Part shown: in pieces, positions 1-8,582 of the stretch | Layout: each line of letters begins with the position of its first letter | Position numbering within the stretch: the stretch's first letter is position 1 | Assembly (NCBI GenBank): GCA_005787035.1 | Contig: SYCI01000150.1 | Span: forward strand, 1 to 38,750 | Length of the DNA: 38,750 nucleotides | Direction: 5' to 3' | DNA from: Actinomycetota bacterium | Lineage (GTDB): Bacteria > Actinomycetota > Acidimicrobiia > Acidimicrobiales > Ilumatobacteraceae | Program-made: the position numbers and the translations under genes | Notes under the pieces: model-generated | Database searches by the model: none | The model's input: only the letters and a program-made list of their open reading frames with translations | Told to the model about the DNA's origin: nothing

Positions 1-234
1 ACCCTTCGCGCGCTCGAAGACGCTCTCGAAGCCTTCCCGGGCTGTGCGGTGGTGATCAGCCACGCTCGGTGGTTCCTCGACCGCATCGCCACCCATGTCC
101 TCGCTTTCGAAGGCGACAGTCAGGTGCGTTGGTTCGAAGGAAACTTCAGCGAATACGAAGCATGGCGCAAGAAGGAACTCGGCTCGGCCGCCGATCAGCC
201 TCACCGCATCAAGTACAAGCCACTGAGCCGCTGA
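1..234 (+). CDS. ettA: C-terminal end of ABC-F ATPase EttA (energy-dependent translational throttle protein), 5' truncated by window
   Basis: Frame open from base 1; ...VVISHARWFLDRIATHVLAFEGDSQVRWFEGNFSEYEAWRKKELG...PHRIKYKPL matches the EttA C-terminus from memory. Confidence 0.9.
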   Translation, partial: TLRALEDALEAFPGCAVVISHARWFLDRIATHVLAFEGDSQVRWFEGNFSEYEAWRKKELGSAADQPHRIKYKPLSR

Positions 235-245
235 GCCTCGCCTCC

Positions 246-566
246 ATGGACCGTCGCCCGATCATCCGCCTCATCCGCACGGCCAGCGCGGTGATCTTCG
301 TCGCCTCGATCGCCGGACTCATCGTCTCGTCGATCAACGGCAACAACGAAGGTTGGGTCCTGTCGATCGGCATGGTGTCGGCGATCACCGCGATCATTCT
401 CGTCGTCGCGTCGGCCGTGGCTTCCACCACGCGCCATCCCGACTTCTCCGACGTTCTGGCCGAAGGCATCGAAGACCGGATCCAACGTCTCGTCGCCGCC
501 GGAGCCGATGAAGCCGAGGTGCGCGAGATCGCCCGCATGAGCGTCAAGTTGGGTCGCGGTCTGTGA
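246..566 (+). CDS. Small membrane protein of unknown function (about 106 aa, two predicted TM segments)
   Basis: ATG at 246 inside ORF 69..566; hydrophobic segments SAVIFVASIAGLIVSSI and IGMVSAITAIILVVASAVA; stop overlaps next start (GTGA). Confidence 0.65.
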   Translation: MDRRPIIRLIRTASAVIFVASIAGLIVSSINGNNEGWVLSIGMVSAITAIILVVASAVASTTRHPDFSDVLAEGIEDRIQRLVAAGADEAEVREIARMSVKLGRGL

Positions 567-1327
567 GTCCGGTCGCGACCGAATCCGACCAAGAACTCGC
601 CACGCGCGTGGCCACCGAAGCCGGCGTGATGCTCGAGCAACTCCGCACCGAGATGTACGAGGTCGGCACGCACTATTGGGACATGAAGGACGAGGGCGAC
701 GTCGCCGGTCACCGGTTCCTGGTGTCGGCTTTGCAGGCGGCCCGCCCCGATGACGTGATCCTGTCGGAGGAAGCGGCCGACAATCGCCGACGACTCCAGG
801 CCGAACGCGTGTGGATCATCGATCCCATCGATGGCACGAGCGAGTTCGCCGAGCCACCACGTTGGGACTGGGCGATCCACGTCGCGCTGTGGGAAAAGGG
901 AAGCCTGACCGCGGGTGCAGTGGCCATGCCCACGCTGGGTCGCACCTTCAACGCCGCGCCGGCCGAAACCGTTCCACCCCCCGAACGCGAACATCCGGTG
1001 CTCGTGACCTCCCGTACGCGCAACCCCTACTCGGCCGTGCTGGTGGCCAATGCTCTCGACTGTCTCGTCGGTCGACTCGGATCGGCGGGCGCCAAGACGA
1101 TGGCCGTCGTGATGGGTCAAGCCGACATCTACGTGCACGACGGCGGCATGTATCAGTGGGACTCGGCTGCACCGGCCGCCGTAGCCCTGGCCGCCGGACT
1201 CCACGTGAGTCGCATCGACGGTTCGCCGGTGATCTACAACCAACCCGACCTCTGGTTGCCCGACCTGCTCGTGTGTCGCCCCGAATTGGCCGAGCGCGCG
1301 CTCGCCGCCATCGGCGCCCGCCGCTGA
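563..1327 (+). CDS. Inositol monophosphatase family protein
   Basis: GTG start overlapping upstream stop; EEAADN...WIIDPIDGTSEFA and QWDSAAPAAVALAAGL motifs of the IMPase fold. Confidence 0.85.
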   Translation: MSPVATESDQELATRVATEAGVMLEQLRTEMYEVGTHYWDMKDEGDVAGHRFLVSALQAARPDDVILSEEAADNRRRLQAERVWIIDPIDGTSEFAEPPRWDWAIHVALWEKGSLTAGAVAMPTLGRTFNAAPAETVPPPEREHPVLVTSRTRNPYSAVLVANALDCLVGRLGSAGAKTMAVVMGQADIYVHDGGMYQWDSAAPAAVALAAGLHVSRIDGSPVIYNQPDLWLPDLLVCRPELAERALAAIGARR

Positions 1328-1353
1328 AGCCGGCCGACGGGTACATTTTTCGC

Positions 1354-3306
1354 ATGTCCGGGGCAACAACTCGTCGACCGACCGTCATCGTCGCCGCCAT
1401 GGCGTCACTCGGAGCCGGCGCCATCCACGGCGGAGCCATCGGCCTGCACGCCGAACATCCACAACTCGCGCGAGTGTTCGTCGTCCTCACTCTCCTGCAG
1501 ATCGGTTGGGCGCTCGTCGCCTTCGCTCACGACGCGCGTTGGATCGCACCGCTCGGCGTCGCAGTGAACGGCCTCGCAGTCGGCGGTTGGCTCATCACGC
1601 GGGTCACGGGTATCGGCTGGATCGACGGTCTCGAGATCAGAGAGAACCCACAACTGGCCGACACTGCGTGCGCGATCCTCGGCGCCGTCGCGGCCGCCAC
1701 GGCACTGGGCATCGTCCTGCTCGGAAAGTCATCCGAACCCGACGTCGAAACCCGAAGGCTTCGACTGCCAGCCGTCGGTATCGCGGCGGTCACGGCACTC
1801 GCCATGTGGAACGGCGCCGGCCATGTGCACAGCCACGGATCGGACGCCCACGCGACGAGCGAAGCCCACGCGCACGGTGACGGAACATCGACCGACGGTC
1901 ACTCGGACGCGAGTGGTGCCAGCGCGAGCGCGGCCGACGCAGCCCACACCGACGGTGCACACGCGCACACGGTCGTGGCCGGTTGGCCCCGCGCCTACGA
2001 CCCGGCCCTTGGTATCGACATTTCGGGGGTTCCCGGGGTCACACCCGAACAAGAGGCGCGTGCCCGAACCCTGATCGAAGACTCCCTGCGCGAACTGCCA
2101 CGTTGGTCCGATGTGGAAACTGCGGTGGCCGAAGGCTGGTTCTCGATCGGCGACAAGTCGACCGGATTCGAGCACTACATCAACCGCCCCCTCATCGAGG
2201 ACGGCAAGTTCCTCGATCCCACCGCACCCGAATCACTCGTGTACCGCGTGGACGGCGACCAACGCACGTTGGTGTCGGCGATGTTCATCGCCAAGACCGG
2301 AGTGCCCATCGACGATCCTTCGCTCACCGACTTCGGCGGCCCTCTCATGCAGTGGCACGCACACGACAATCTCTGCTGGGGTCTCAATGCCGAGGGTCGT
2401 CCGGTGATCCTGGCCCTCACCAATGCCGCCGGTGAGTGTCCGACTGGCACCACCAAGGGCGGTGGCAAGAACGCCATGGTCCACGTGTGGATCGCGCCGC
2501 ACCCGTGCGGCCCCTTCGCCGCCCTCGAAGGTGTGGGGGCCGGACGTGCCTCGGTGTCCGACGCCGAACGAGTCGACATGTGCAATCACGATCACGCGGG
2601 CGACCAAGCAAGTTCTTCGACCACCGGTGCCGCAACGTCACCAACCGCCGACTCCACCACTCCGCCGGCCCAAGTCTCGACCGACCTCGTGGCGGCTTCC
2701 CGCGACTCGGGTGCGGCGCGCATCGACCTGAGTGGGATGGCCGGTGTGTCACCCGAGCAGGAAGCACGCGCCGAGGACTTGGTGTTCGCGACCCGGACGA
2801 CCCTGCCCAAGTTCGGCACCACCGCAGCCGCCGAGGCCGCCGGATTCACGAGCATCGGCGACGGAACCACCGGCTACGAACACTTCATCAACTGGAAGTA
2901 CATCAACGACGAACACGAATTGAACCCCGACTTCCCCGAGAGCCTGGTGTTCCAGGTCGATCCGGCGACCGGAACGAAGAAACTCGTGTCGGCGATGTTC
3001 ATGATGGGCGACGAGTACACACTCGAGAACGTTCCCGACGTCGGTGGCCCACTGACTCAGTGGCACATCCACAACAATCTGTGCTTCAGCCGTGATCCTT
3101 TCGAATTCGGATCCACGCGCGTCGTCGGGGTCACGAGCCCGAATGGCACGTGTGGTTTCGGAATCCGCTTGCGCGAGAACCCGATGATCCACGTGTGGAT
3201 CGTTCCCCACCCGTGCGGGCCGTTCGCAGCTCTCGAAGGAGTCGGGGCCGGGCAGATTCTCGACGGCCAGGAACGTCTCTGCGATCACGACCACGCCGGT
3301 CATTGA
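1354..3306 (+). CDS. Membrane protein of unknown function: N-terminal TM domain, His-rich linker, tandem duplicated His/Cys-rich domain
   Basis: ATG at 1354 with TACATT 6 nt upstream; about 5 TM segments; two repeats each with GGPLxQWHxHxNLC, MxHVWIxPHPCGPFAALEGVGAG and CxHDHAG. Confidence 0.8.
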   Translation: MSGATTRRPTVIVAAMASLGAGAIHGGAIGLHAEHPQLARVFVVLTLLQIGWALVAFAHDARWIAPLGVAVNGLAVGGWLITRVTGIGWIDGLEIRENPQLADTACAILGAVAAATALGIVLLGKSSEPDVETRRLRLPAVGIAAVTALAMWNGAGHVHSHGSDAHATSEAHAHGDGTSTDGHSDASGASASAADAAHTDGAHAHTVVAGWPRAYDPALGIDISGVPGVTPEQEARARTLIEDSLRELPRWSDVETAVAEGWFSIGDKSTGFEHYINRPLIEDGKFLDPTAPESLVYRVDGDQRTLVSAMFIAKTGVPIDDPSLTDFGGPLMQWHAHDNLCWGLNAEGRPVILALTNAAGECPTGTTKGGGKNAMVHVWIAPHPCGPFAALEGVGAGRASVSDAERVDMCNHDHAGDQASSSTTGAATSPTADSTTPPAQVSTDLVAASRDSGAARIDLSGMAGVSPEQEARAEDLVFATRTTLPKFGTTAAAEAAGFTSIGDGTTGYEHFINWKYINDEHELNPDFPESLVFQVDPATGTKKLVSAMFMMGDEYTLENVPDVGGPLTQWHIHNNLCFSRDPFEFGSTRVVGVTSPNGTCGFGIRLRENPMIHVWIVPHPCGPFAALEGVGAGQILDGQERLCDHDHAGH

Positions 3307-3315
3307 TCGACACGT

Positions 3316-4452
3316 TCACGCGGTAACGGGTTCCGATTCTCCGAGCGATACACGCTCGCGCTCGACGGCGCGTTCGATCACCAGCACCCAGACGAAGGCG
3401 ACCGCACTCACCGAGCCCACCACGACCGGCATCGATGTCGCCCCGACCGAATCGATCAGCGGGCCGATCGACAACGGAACGAGGAGGCCACCGATGGCGG
3501 CGGCCCCGACGATCCACGAGGTCGCCCGCGCCGACAACGAGAGATGGCGATCGACCAGCGCGATCATCGTCGGATACTGCGGAGCGGCCGCCAGACCGTA
3601 GAGCGAACTCCCGATCCAGACCGTCCACGACCAATCGCGGCCCACGACCATGATCGCGAGTCCGACGAGCGACAACCCGGCCGACACGACCACGATTCGG
3701 AACGGCGACACTCGGGACGACACCGGAATGGCGACGAGGCGACCGAGCGCGAACGCCGCCCAGAAGACCGCTGTTGCAACCGCGGGGAGCGAACCTTCGA
3801 AACCGACTTCCTCGGCGTACGTGTGGATCCATCCGCTGAATCCGACCTCGGCTCCGACGTAGAGAAGGAAGAAGAACGCAACGACGAGCACGAGACGATC
3901 CGACGCCGCCGGACGCTCATCGACGTCGTGCGGAACGCCGACCGGCGAAGGTCGACGCCCCACGAGGATCATCGCGACCGCGGCCAGCGCCGATACGACG
4001 AGAATCACCGGCCACAGTCGCTCGGAGAACGCAATCGCCCGATCGGTCGCGAGCGGTGCGAGAAGTGATCCGGCTCCGAACATGAAGTGGAGCGCGTTGA
4101 GCGACGGACCCGATCGGCCCGGACGCACCCAGACCACCATGGTGTTCACCGCGGCGTCGACGGCGCCCGTCGAAGCACCGATCGCCGCCGCTCCCACCGC
4201 AACGGTCGCGAAATCGCGTCCGAGGGCCAACAGAGTCGTACCGAGTACGAAGCCGCCGAGGCCCATGTGAATGGTGACGTGTCCGCCGATCGATGTGATC
4301 GCCCGCCCACCCACGATCGCGCCGACGAAGTTCGCCGCCGCGATCACGGCGAACAGGATGCCGATCACGCTCGTCGACCGATCGAGCCGTTCCTCGAGAT
4401 ACGAGACGGACGGGCCGAGCAAAGACAGTGTCACCCCCATCACGAGGGTCAC
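3316..4452 (-). CDS. MFS transporter (start uncertain; downstream of the PEP-utilizing enzyme gene)
   Basis: About 12 hydrophobic segments; LLGPSVSYLEERL..VGGRAITSIGGHVTIHMG; GTG at 4452 chosen, no start codon in frame between it and the upstream gene's stop at 4488. Confidence 0.75.
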   Translation of the reverse strand: MTLVMGVTLSLLGPSVSYLEERLDRSTSVIGILFAVIAAANFVGAIVGGRAITSIGGHVTIHMGLGGFVLGTTLLALGRDFATVAVGAAAIGASTGAVDAAVNTMVVWVRPGRSGPSLNALHFMFGAGSLLAPLATDRAIAFSERLWPVILVVSALAAVAMILVGRRPSPVGVPHDVDERPAASDRLVLVVAFFFLLYVGAEVGFSGWIHTYAEEVGFEGSLPAVATAVFWAAFALGRLVAIPVSSRVSPFRIVVVSAGLSLVGLAIMVVGRDWSWTVWIGSSLYGLAAAPQYPTMIALVDRHLSLSARATSWIVGAAAIGGLLVPLSIGPLIDSVGATSMPVVVGSVSAVAFVWVLVIERAVERERVSLGESEPVTA

Positions 4453-4487
4453 CGCGAAATACGGGTGAACCGGGCGGTCGCGCTCGT

Positions 4488-6146
4488 TCAGGGAAGACTC
4501 ACCACCGTCACGGATCCGGTCGATCCGTCGACGGTGATCGTGGCGCCATCGGGAATTCGATTCGTTGCGTCCTTCACACTGACGACGCAGGGAATACCGA
4601 GTTCTCGGCTGACGATGATCGCGTGGCTCACGAGTGCGCCCACGTTCACGACCACGGCGCCGGCCGGCACGAACAACGGCGTCCACGCCGGATCGGTGAG
4701 GGGCGCGACGAGGACTTCACCGGGTTCGAGCGCGAGCGGGTCGGCCGGATCGAGGATCACGCGGGCCCGACCCGTGTAGGAGCCGGGCGCACCGGGCATT
4801 CCCGTGAGAACCTCACCCGCGGTCACCGGCGCCGCCTTCGAATCGCCCTTCTTGGGCCACTGCGACAGCGGCGGCACCGATCCGCCGAGAATGAACGGCG
4901 GATCGAGCTCGAAGAGTTCGTTGTACTGCCGCTCTCGTTGGGCGAGACGCGCACGGAACTCGTCGGGTTGGGCCACGAAGGCATCGAGTTCGTCGGCCAA
5001 CAACATGCAGATCTGCGACGAGGTGTAACCAGTGCGGGCGGCGAGTGCGAACGCGGCCATTCGCACTTCGTGCACCACCTTGATGATGTTGGTCTTGGCT
5101 CGTTCGCGACCGGCCAGGTACAAGTGGGCCGACCGCAGCGCAACTTCGAATTGCGCGAGGACCTCGGGCTGGGAGGCCAGCGCGGCCCGTACCCGGGCCT
5201 GGGCGGCCTCACGAAGTTCGGTGTTCTTCCGATTGCGAATCATGGGGCTCTCGGAGTCGGGAGCCGCGCGCATCGCATCGATGAGCGATGTCACGAGAGA
5301 CGGCTTGGTCTCCCACGTGTCGGAGCGAATGTCCCATTCGTTGGGGCCACGACTACCGAACTCGCGGATGAACGCCGCGAAACCTTCGCGGTACTCCTGG
5401 GAGTCCCGCGACAGGCGCGAGAGATTCCACATCGCATTGCTGGGCGCGGCCGAATCGACGTCGCCGATACTCGTGATGAGAGTCAGGACGAGTCCGGGAT
5501 CGCCGAGTGCTTCGGAGATGGCCCCGAGGGCCCCCGGCCCGATCGACGTACCGGCGGTCATGTCGAGGTGATGCTCGAACATCCGACGGAGATGGGCGCG
5601 GAACGACGTGAGACGCTTCACGAGCGCAGCTTCGTCGAGATCGGCAAGATCGGGCCGGGAATCGCGAGCGGCATTCGCGTCACGCTGATCCTCACGAAGT
5701 TGCGGAAGGTCGTCGGCCATCATGACCCGACCCATCCACTCACCCAATTTCGCGGTGTTGGCCGGACTCTCGTGCCACGGTTCGGCGATGTAGGGGGGCA
5801 CGTCGGGGTGCGTTCCGAAGTAGGTGGCGTCGATCATCTCGGGCGCCAACCCCGGACCTCGCACACCGAAGAGTCGGGCCATCGACGCGTTGATGTACAG
5901 ATAACCGCCGAACATTCCGACGACTTCCGGGCGCTGGCCATCGACCTCGTGATCGTCGACGGTTCCGGCACCGATCTGCGAATCACGCCAACCCATGTTC
6001 ACACCGGGCTCCCACACGACGGTCCAGCACAGTGGACTGCACGGATCGGGCAGGACCTCACCGGCATTGGCGCGCGTGTACACCGGATACTTCGGACTCG
6101 GATCCCAGTCGGTGATCCAGCGATCACCCAGTTGGCCGTTCGCCAT
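4488..6146 (-). CDS. PEP-utilizing enzyme mobile-domain protein without an evident ATP-grasp domain
   Basis: C-terminal LTDPAWTPLFVPAGAVVVNVGALVSHAIIVSRELGIPCVVSVKDAT...DGATITVDGSTGSV is the swivelling phosphohistidine domain; ATG at 6146 preceded by GGGGGAGCG. Confidence 0.8.
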   Translation of the reverse strand: MANGQLGDRWITDWDPSPKYPVYTRANAGEVLPDPCSPLCWTVVWEPGVNMGWRDSQIGAGTVDDHEVDGQRPEVVGMFGGYLYINASMARLFGVRGPGLAPEMIDATYFGTHPDVPPYIAEPWHESPANTAKLGEWMGRVMMADDLPQLREDQRDANAARDSRPDLADLDEAALVKRLTSFRAHLRRMFEHHLDMTAGTSIGPGALGAISEALGDPGLVLTLITSIGDVDSAAPSNAMWNLSRLSRDSQEYREGFAAFIREFGSRGPNEWDIRSDTWETKPSLVTSLIDAMRAAPDSESPMIRNRKNTELREAAQARVRAALASQPEVLAQFEVALRSAHLYLAGRERAKTNIIKVVHEVRMAAFALAARTGYTSSQICMLLADELDAFVAQPDEFRARLAQRERQYNELFELDPPFILGGSVPPLSQWPKKGDSKAAPVTAGEVLTGMPGAPGSYTGRARVILDPADPLALEPGEVLVAPLTDPAWTPLFVPAGAVVVNVGALVSHAIIVSRELGIPCVVSVKDATNRIPDGATITVDGSTGSVTVVSLP

Positions 6147-6231
6147 CGCTCCCCCGCAATTCTCGAGGTCCACCACCGGACCTTTCTCCGGAGGACAATA
6201 GTCACCCCGTCCAAAAGGGCTCCGACAGGAA

Positions 6232-7857
6232 ATGTCCGACTCGGCTGGGCAGACTTCGAGGGTGAGCGAGGTGGCAAACGATCGGCAGTGGGGTGCATTC
6301 ACCGCCGATGGGCCGTGGGTTCTCGACCGGGACCACATCCGATGGGCATCACTCGCCCCGACCCTGCGGGCCGACGCCCGCGCCGACGTACCCCGGCTCA
6401 CCAAACCGTCGCGGATTCCTCCGGGTCCCCGAGTGGTGACCGTCGCTCGACACATCGGTGGCGCACTCGCTCCGTGGTTCATTCGCAAACGTCGGGGGTG
6501 CTACGCCGATCCGACCGAGAGTCGCGCCGAACTGTCGCTTCGACTCCGTCGGGCGGTCGAGACCCTTGGTCCGACCTACATCAAGCTCGGCCAGATCATC
6601 TCGTCGGGTGAAGGTCTGTTCCCGAGCGAACTCGTCGAACAGTTCAAGATGTGTCGCGATCAAGTTCCGGCCGAACCGTTCACGACCGTTCGCCTCACCG
6701 TCGAACAGGACCTCGGCGCCCGACTCGAAGACGTTTTCGAGTGGTTCGACGAAAAGGCCCTGGCCGCGGCGTCGATCGCCCAGGTTCACGCAGCACGACT
6801 CCGTACCGGTGAGGACGTCGTCGTCAAGGTCCAACGTCCACGTGTGGCCGAACTCGTCCGCAAGGACCTGCGCGTCATGAGCTACATCGCGCCGCATCTC
6901 GTGGGTCGCATTCCGATCGCCGCGCTGGCCAATCCCCCGGCTCTCGTGGAACTCTTCGCCGAAACCATCGTGGAGGAACTCGACTTCCGTCTCGAGGCCG
7001 CCAACATGATCGACGTCGCCACCATGCTGCGCGATCTCGGCCAGGACGGTTACGTCGTCCCCCGACCACACCCGACGCTCGTGACGCGTCGAGTCCTCGT
7101 GATGGAACGCATCTCGGGATTCAACTTCGACGACGTGGCGGGTATGAAAGACGCGGGCATCGACACCGAGAACGTCATCCGTACCGGAATGATCGCCTTC
7201 ATGGAAGGCGCCATGGTGCACGGCGTGTTCCACGGCGACCTGCACGGAGGAAATCTCTTCGTCCTCGCCGATGGGCGGACCGCGCTCCTCGACTTCGGCA
7301 TCGTCGCGCGCCTCTCGCACGAACGTCGCCTCGCGTTCTTGCGCCTCATGCTCTCGGCGACCACCAACGACATCAAGGGACAGATGGCGGCCCTCCGCGA
7401 CCTCGGCGCTCTGCCCCGCGACACCGACCTCGATGCAGTCATCCGAGACCTTCGTCTCGACCAGACGCCGATCGACCCGACGTCGCTCAGCGGAGAACAG
7501 ATGGTCGCCGAGGTGCAGCGCGTCGTCAAAGCACTGCTCGGCTACGGAGCCCGCCTGCCCAAGGAACTCATGTTGTACGTGAAGAACATGGTGTTCCTCG
7601 ACGGAGCGATCGCGCGTCTCGCCCCCGAACTCGACATCCTCGCCGAGGTCGCGAGCATCTCGATGCTCTTCGCGACCCGCCACGGTGAGCGCCTCGGCCG
7701 TGAACTCGGCGTCGATGCCTCGACGGTCGAGTTCGACCTCACCGGAGTGAAGGCGTCGCTCGGACTCGACGCCGACGTCGACGGTCTCACATACAAGGAA
7801 CTGCAAGCCCGGCGCGATCTCATTCAGCGTCGCATGCGCGAACACGTCGGTCGTTGA
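6232..7857 (+). CDS. ABC1/UbiB (AarF) family atypical kinase
   Basis: TLGPTYIKLGQIISS, AAASIAQVHAARL, VVVKVQRP, HGDLHGGNLFVL, ALLDFGIVARL; ATG 6232 with AGGAA, alternative GTG at 6262. Confidence 0.93.
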   Translation: MSDSAGQTSRVSEVANDRQWGAFTADGPWVLDRDHIRWASLAPTLRADARADVPRLTKPSRIPPGPRVVTVARHIGGALAPWFIRKRRGCYADPTESRAELSLRLRRAVETLGPTYIKLGQIISSGEGLFPSELVEQFKMCRDQVPAEPFTTVRLTVEQDLGARLEDVFEWFDEKALAAASIAQVHAARLRTGEDVVVKVQRPRVAELVRKDLRVMSYIAPHLVGRIPIAALANPPALVELFAETIVEELDFRLEAANMIDVATMLRDLGQDGYVVPRPHPTLVTRRVLVMERISGFNFDDVAGMKDAGIDTENVIRTGMIAFMEGAMVHGVFHGDLHGGNLFVLADGRTALLDFGIVARLSHERRLAFLRLMLSATTNDIKGQMAALRDLGALPRDTDLDAVIRDLRLDQTPIDPTSLSGEQMVAEVQRVVKALLGYGARLPKELMLYVKNMVFLDGAIARLAPELDILAEVASISMLFATRHGERLGRELGVDASTVEFDLTGVKASLGLDADVDGLTYKELQARRDLIQRRMREHVGR

Positions 7858-7896
7858 GGTCGCCTCCCCCACCTATGGGCTAATTTCGCGGGCGTC

Positions 7897-8556
7897 ATGC
7901 GCCTCGTCGTCGCCCGCTGCAGTGTCGAGTACACCGGTCGCCTCGATGCCCAATTGCCCGAGGCCACCCGCCTCGTGATGGTGAAAGCCGACGGCTGTGT
8001 GGCGATTCACAGTGACGGCGGTGCTTACAAACCGCTCAACTGGATGAACGCGCCGAACTCGATCCTGGAGGCCGAAGGGGTATGGACCGTCACCAATCCC
8101 AAGGGTGAGACCCTCACGATCACCTTCCACGAAGTGCTGTCGGATTCGGCGCATGAACTGGGTGAGGATCCCGGGCTCGTGAAGGACGGCGTCGAGGCTC
8201 ACCTGCAAGAACTTCTCGCGGCCATCCCGGACGCGATCGAACATGGACTCACGCTCGTGCGACGCGAATGGCCGACGTCCATCGGGCCGGTCGATCTCAT
8301 GTGTCGTGATGCCAACGGGGACTTCGTGGCCGTGGAGATCAAACGTCGCGGCGAGATCGATGGCGTCGAGCAACTGGCGCGCTACTTGGAAGTCCTCCGA
8401 CCCGACACGACGTTGAAGAACCTACGCGGCACGTTCGTGGCCCAGACCATCAAACCGCAGGCCAAGACGATCGCCGAGGCGCGCGGGATCTCCTGTGTCG
8501 AAGTCGACTACGACGACCTGCGTGGTCGTCGCCCCGAAGAGCTTCGGCTGTTCTGA
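7897..8556 (+). CDS. nucS: Mismatch-specific endonuclease NucS/EndoMS
   Basis: [33 protein letters not shown]..., [36 protein letters not shown]-terminal RRPEELRLF. Confidence 0.96.
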   Translation: MRLVVARCSVEYTGRLDAQLPEATRLVMVKADGCVAIHSDGGAYKPLNWMNAPNSILEAEGVWTVTNPKGETLTITFHEVLSDSAHELGEDPGLVKDGVEAHLQELLAAIPDAIEHGLTLVRREWPTSIGPVDLMCRDANGDFVAVEIKRRGEIDGVEQLARYLEVLRPDTTLKNLRGTFVAQTIKPQAKTIAEARGISCVEVDYDDLRGRRPEELRLF

Positions 8557-8578
8557 GTGTCGGACGAGTGTCCGACAC
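8557..8578. terminator. Perfect 9-bp hairpin between convergent nucS and maoC-type genes
   Basis: GTGTCGGAC-GAGT-GTCCGACAC immediately after the nucS stop (8554-8556); no T-tract. Confidence 0.75.
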
Positions 8579-8582
8579 GAAA

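Noticed and set aside
811-1353. N-terminal 181 residues of ORF 811..3306
   Set aside because: Over-extension through the IMPase gene; the real start is ATG 1354 with TACATT at the leaderless position
209-1369. 386-aa minus-strand ORF opposite the IMPase gene
   Set aside because: Shadow ORF; low-complexity Arg/His/Gly composition, no motifs
4428-6611. 727-aa plus-strand ORF opposite the PEP-utilizing enzyme
   Set aside because: Shadow ORF; the opposite strand has a clear phosphohistidine domain
6349-7872. 507-aa minus-strand ORF opposite the UbiB/ABC1 kinase
   Set aside because: Shadow ORF; kinase on the plus strand is unambiguous
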